64,000 bases of DNA from Nocardioides sediminis. Lineage in GTDB: Bacteria; Actinomycetota; Actinomycetes; Propionibacteriales; Nocardioidaceae. Made by a program: the position numbers and the translations under genes. Of the stretch, positions 63,311 through 64,000 are shown piece after piece; within the stretch, counting starts at the first letter, position 1, and each line of letters opens with the position of its first letter. Below the pieces are notes generated by a model. The model was not told where the DNA came from, searched no databases, and saw nothing but the letters and a program-made list of their open reading frames with translations. Location: NCBI RefSeq assembly GCF_003047295.1, contig NZ_PZYZ01000005.1:270931-334930 (forward strand). The letters are read 5' to 3'.

Positions 63311-63847
63311 ATGGCCAAGCACACGGCGTACCTGCACATCGGACCCGTCGGCATCGCCGTCGACTCTGGAGTACGCGACCCGCTCGTTGCGGTCAGCGTC
63401 GTGGTCCCGGAGGTGAGCGACGACGACCTCGAGCGCGCCGACCTCGAGATCCGACGGGCCCACCGCGCGGCCGGTCGCCGGCGGAAGGACGTGGAGGGCG
63501 CGTGGGCGAAGGTCTGCCGCAGGGCGTTCCGAACCCGCTCGAACATCTTCCTCAGCCTGCCGGGGTTCGCCGAGGCCGACGCAGGTCAGGCGGCCTTGGC
63601 CCTCGACGGCCTGCACGGACTCCGGGTGCACCTCGTCGTCACCGCCGGCGCGGGCGAGCTGCCGACGGCGTGGACCCGGCTGGTGAAGCCGGAGCGGGTG
63701 CACGCGCTGGGCGCCGCCGTCACGCCTGCCGACGTCGGTGAGCAGGTCGCCCGGATCGCCCTGGCAGATGAGCACGCGCGCCTCACCAAGACCTTGGTCA
63801 GGCTCCGCCGGCGCCGCACGAGGGTCGACGAGCGCGTCGCCGCCTGA
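63311..63847 (+). CDS. hypothetical protein, Arg/Ala-rich
   Basis: A 178-residue soluble protein. Hydrophobic strands (YLHIGPVGIAVDSG, VAVSVVVPEVS, HLVVTAGAGELPT) alternate with helices (DDLERADLEIRRAHRAAGRR). No known motif is visible. It is divergent from the anchored protein gene. Its ATG at 63311 has only a weak possible ribosome site. Confidence 0.65.
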   Translation: MAKHTAYLHIGPVGIAVDSGVRDPLVAVSVVVPEVSDDDLERADLEIRRAHRAAGRRRKDVEGAWAKVCRRAFRTRSNIFLSLPGFAEADAGQAALALDGLHGLRVHLVVTAGAGELPTAWTRLVKPERVHALGAAVTPADVGEQVARIALADEHARLTKTLVRLRRRRTRVDERVAA

Positions 63848-63927
63848 CCCCAGCTCCGCCGCTGAAGTTCCACGCACCTGCGTCGAAGTCCGTGCTCGAT
63901 CGCCGTGAACCGCCCCGGGTTTGATGC

Positions 63928-63999
63928 TCACCGGGTGGTTGTCACGCCCTGTGGGGCGTGGGGCTGATCGTAGTAGTCGTTCTCGGCCTCGAGTGGTGG
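63928..63999 (-). CDS. C-terminal tail of a transposase (partial, at window edge)
   Basis: On the minus strand the last codons read PPLEAENDYYDQPHAPQGVT then a stop at 63928-63930. The ending resembles IS3-family transposase C-termini (a Pro-rich start, then E-x-x-YY). The next 80 bases hold no other gene and may contain the terminal repeat of the element. Confidence is limited by the window end. Confidence 0.5.
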   Translation of the reverse strand, partial: PPLEAENDYYDQPHAPQGVTTTR

Positions 64000-64000
64000 T

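Overview
The window is chromosomal DNA from a high-GC (about 72% by impression) Gram-positive actinobacterium. The best guess is Nocardioides or a close relative in the Propionibacteriales. The case rests on dense gene packing with many 4-base ATGA/GTGA overlaps, a mycothiol-type DinB protein, a DUF6131 peptide, an EtfD-type iron-sulfur protein, IdeR-like iron boxes, leaderless promoters and a hut pathway that runs through HutF. No rRNA, CRISPR array, prophage or obvious biosynthetic gene cluster was seen.

Layout. 0-7 kb: MFS exporter, cytochrome P450, sucrase/ferredoxin-like protein and a large LuxR/ATPase (LAL) regulator that is coupled to a 39-residue peptide. 7-13 kb: an ECF-like sigma factor with a small beta-sandwich partner, a cytoplasmic subtilisin (S8) and a divergent TPR-CHAT protease; this is the best candidate for a poorly described signalling or conflict system. 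13-17 kb: hutI-hutF-M20 amidohydrolase. 17-38 kb: mixed catabolic and redox genes (Cds1-like PLP enzyme, nitroreductase, OYE, quinone reductase, M20 peptidase, MFS pumps, PEP-mutase-like enzyme, MOSC, DUF427, two malyl-CoA-lyase-type proteins, a LuxR regulator with a methyltransferase) plus M14 and M48 peptidases. 38-41.8 kb: hutU-hutH and a divergent LuxR regulator. 41.8-45 kb: vanadium haloperoxidase-type phosphatase, a small anchored protein and an IclR regulator. 45-49 kb: EtfD with a long disordered tail. 49-52 kb: a ribbon-helix-helix/DUF4097 locus cut by a 956-bp tandem duplication. 51.6-56.6 kb: siderophore uptake operon under tandem iron boxes. 56.6-58.3 kb: dcd, SGNH hydrolase, tRNA-Gly and a tRNA remnant. 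58.4-64 kb: secreted C39-like protein, lipoprotein, App1 phosphatase, DUF2461, hypotheticals and a transposase tail at the edge.

How parts work together. The two hut operons lie 21 kb apart but share a nearly identical 16-bp palindrome at exactly the same distance (55 bases) from the first start codon, so they look like one regulon for histidine to glutamate via urocanate, imidazolonepropionate, formiminoglutamate and formylglutamate. The siderophore operon is a translationally coupled five-gene unit. The window also carries two families of palindromic repeats of about 65-70 bp (A: arms around TAGTTTGGGACGA; B: arms around GTAGTCCGTGACG). One B copy sits in frame inside the M20 amidohydrolase gene.
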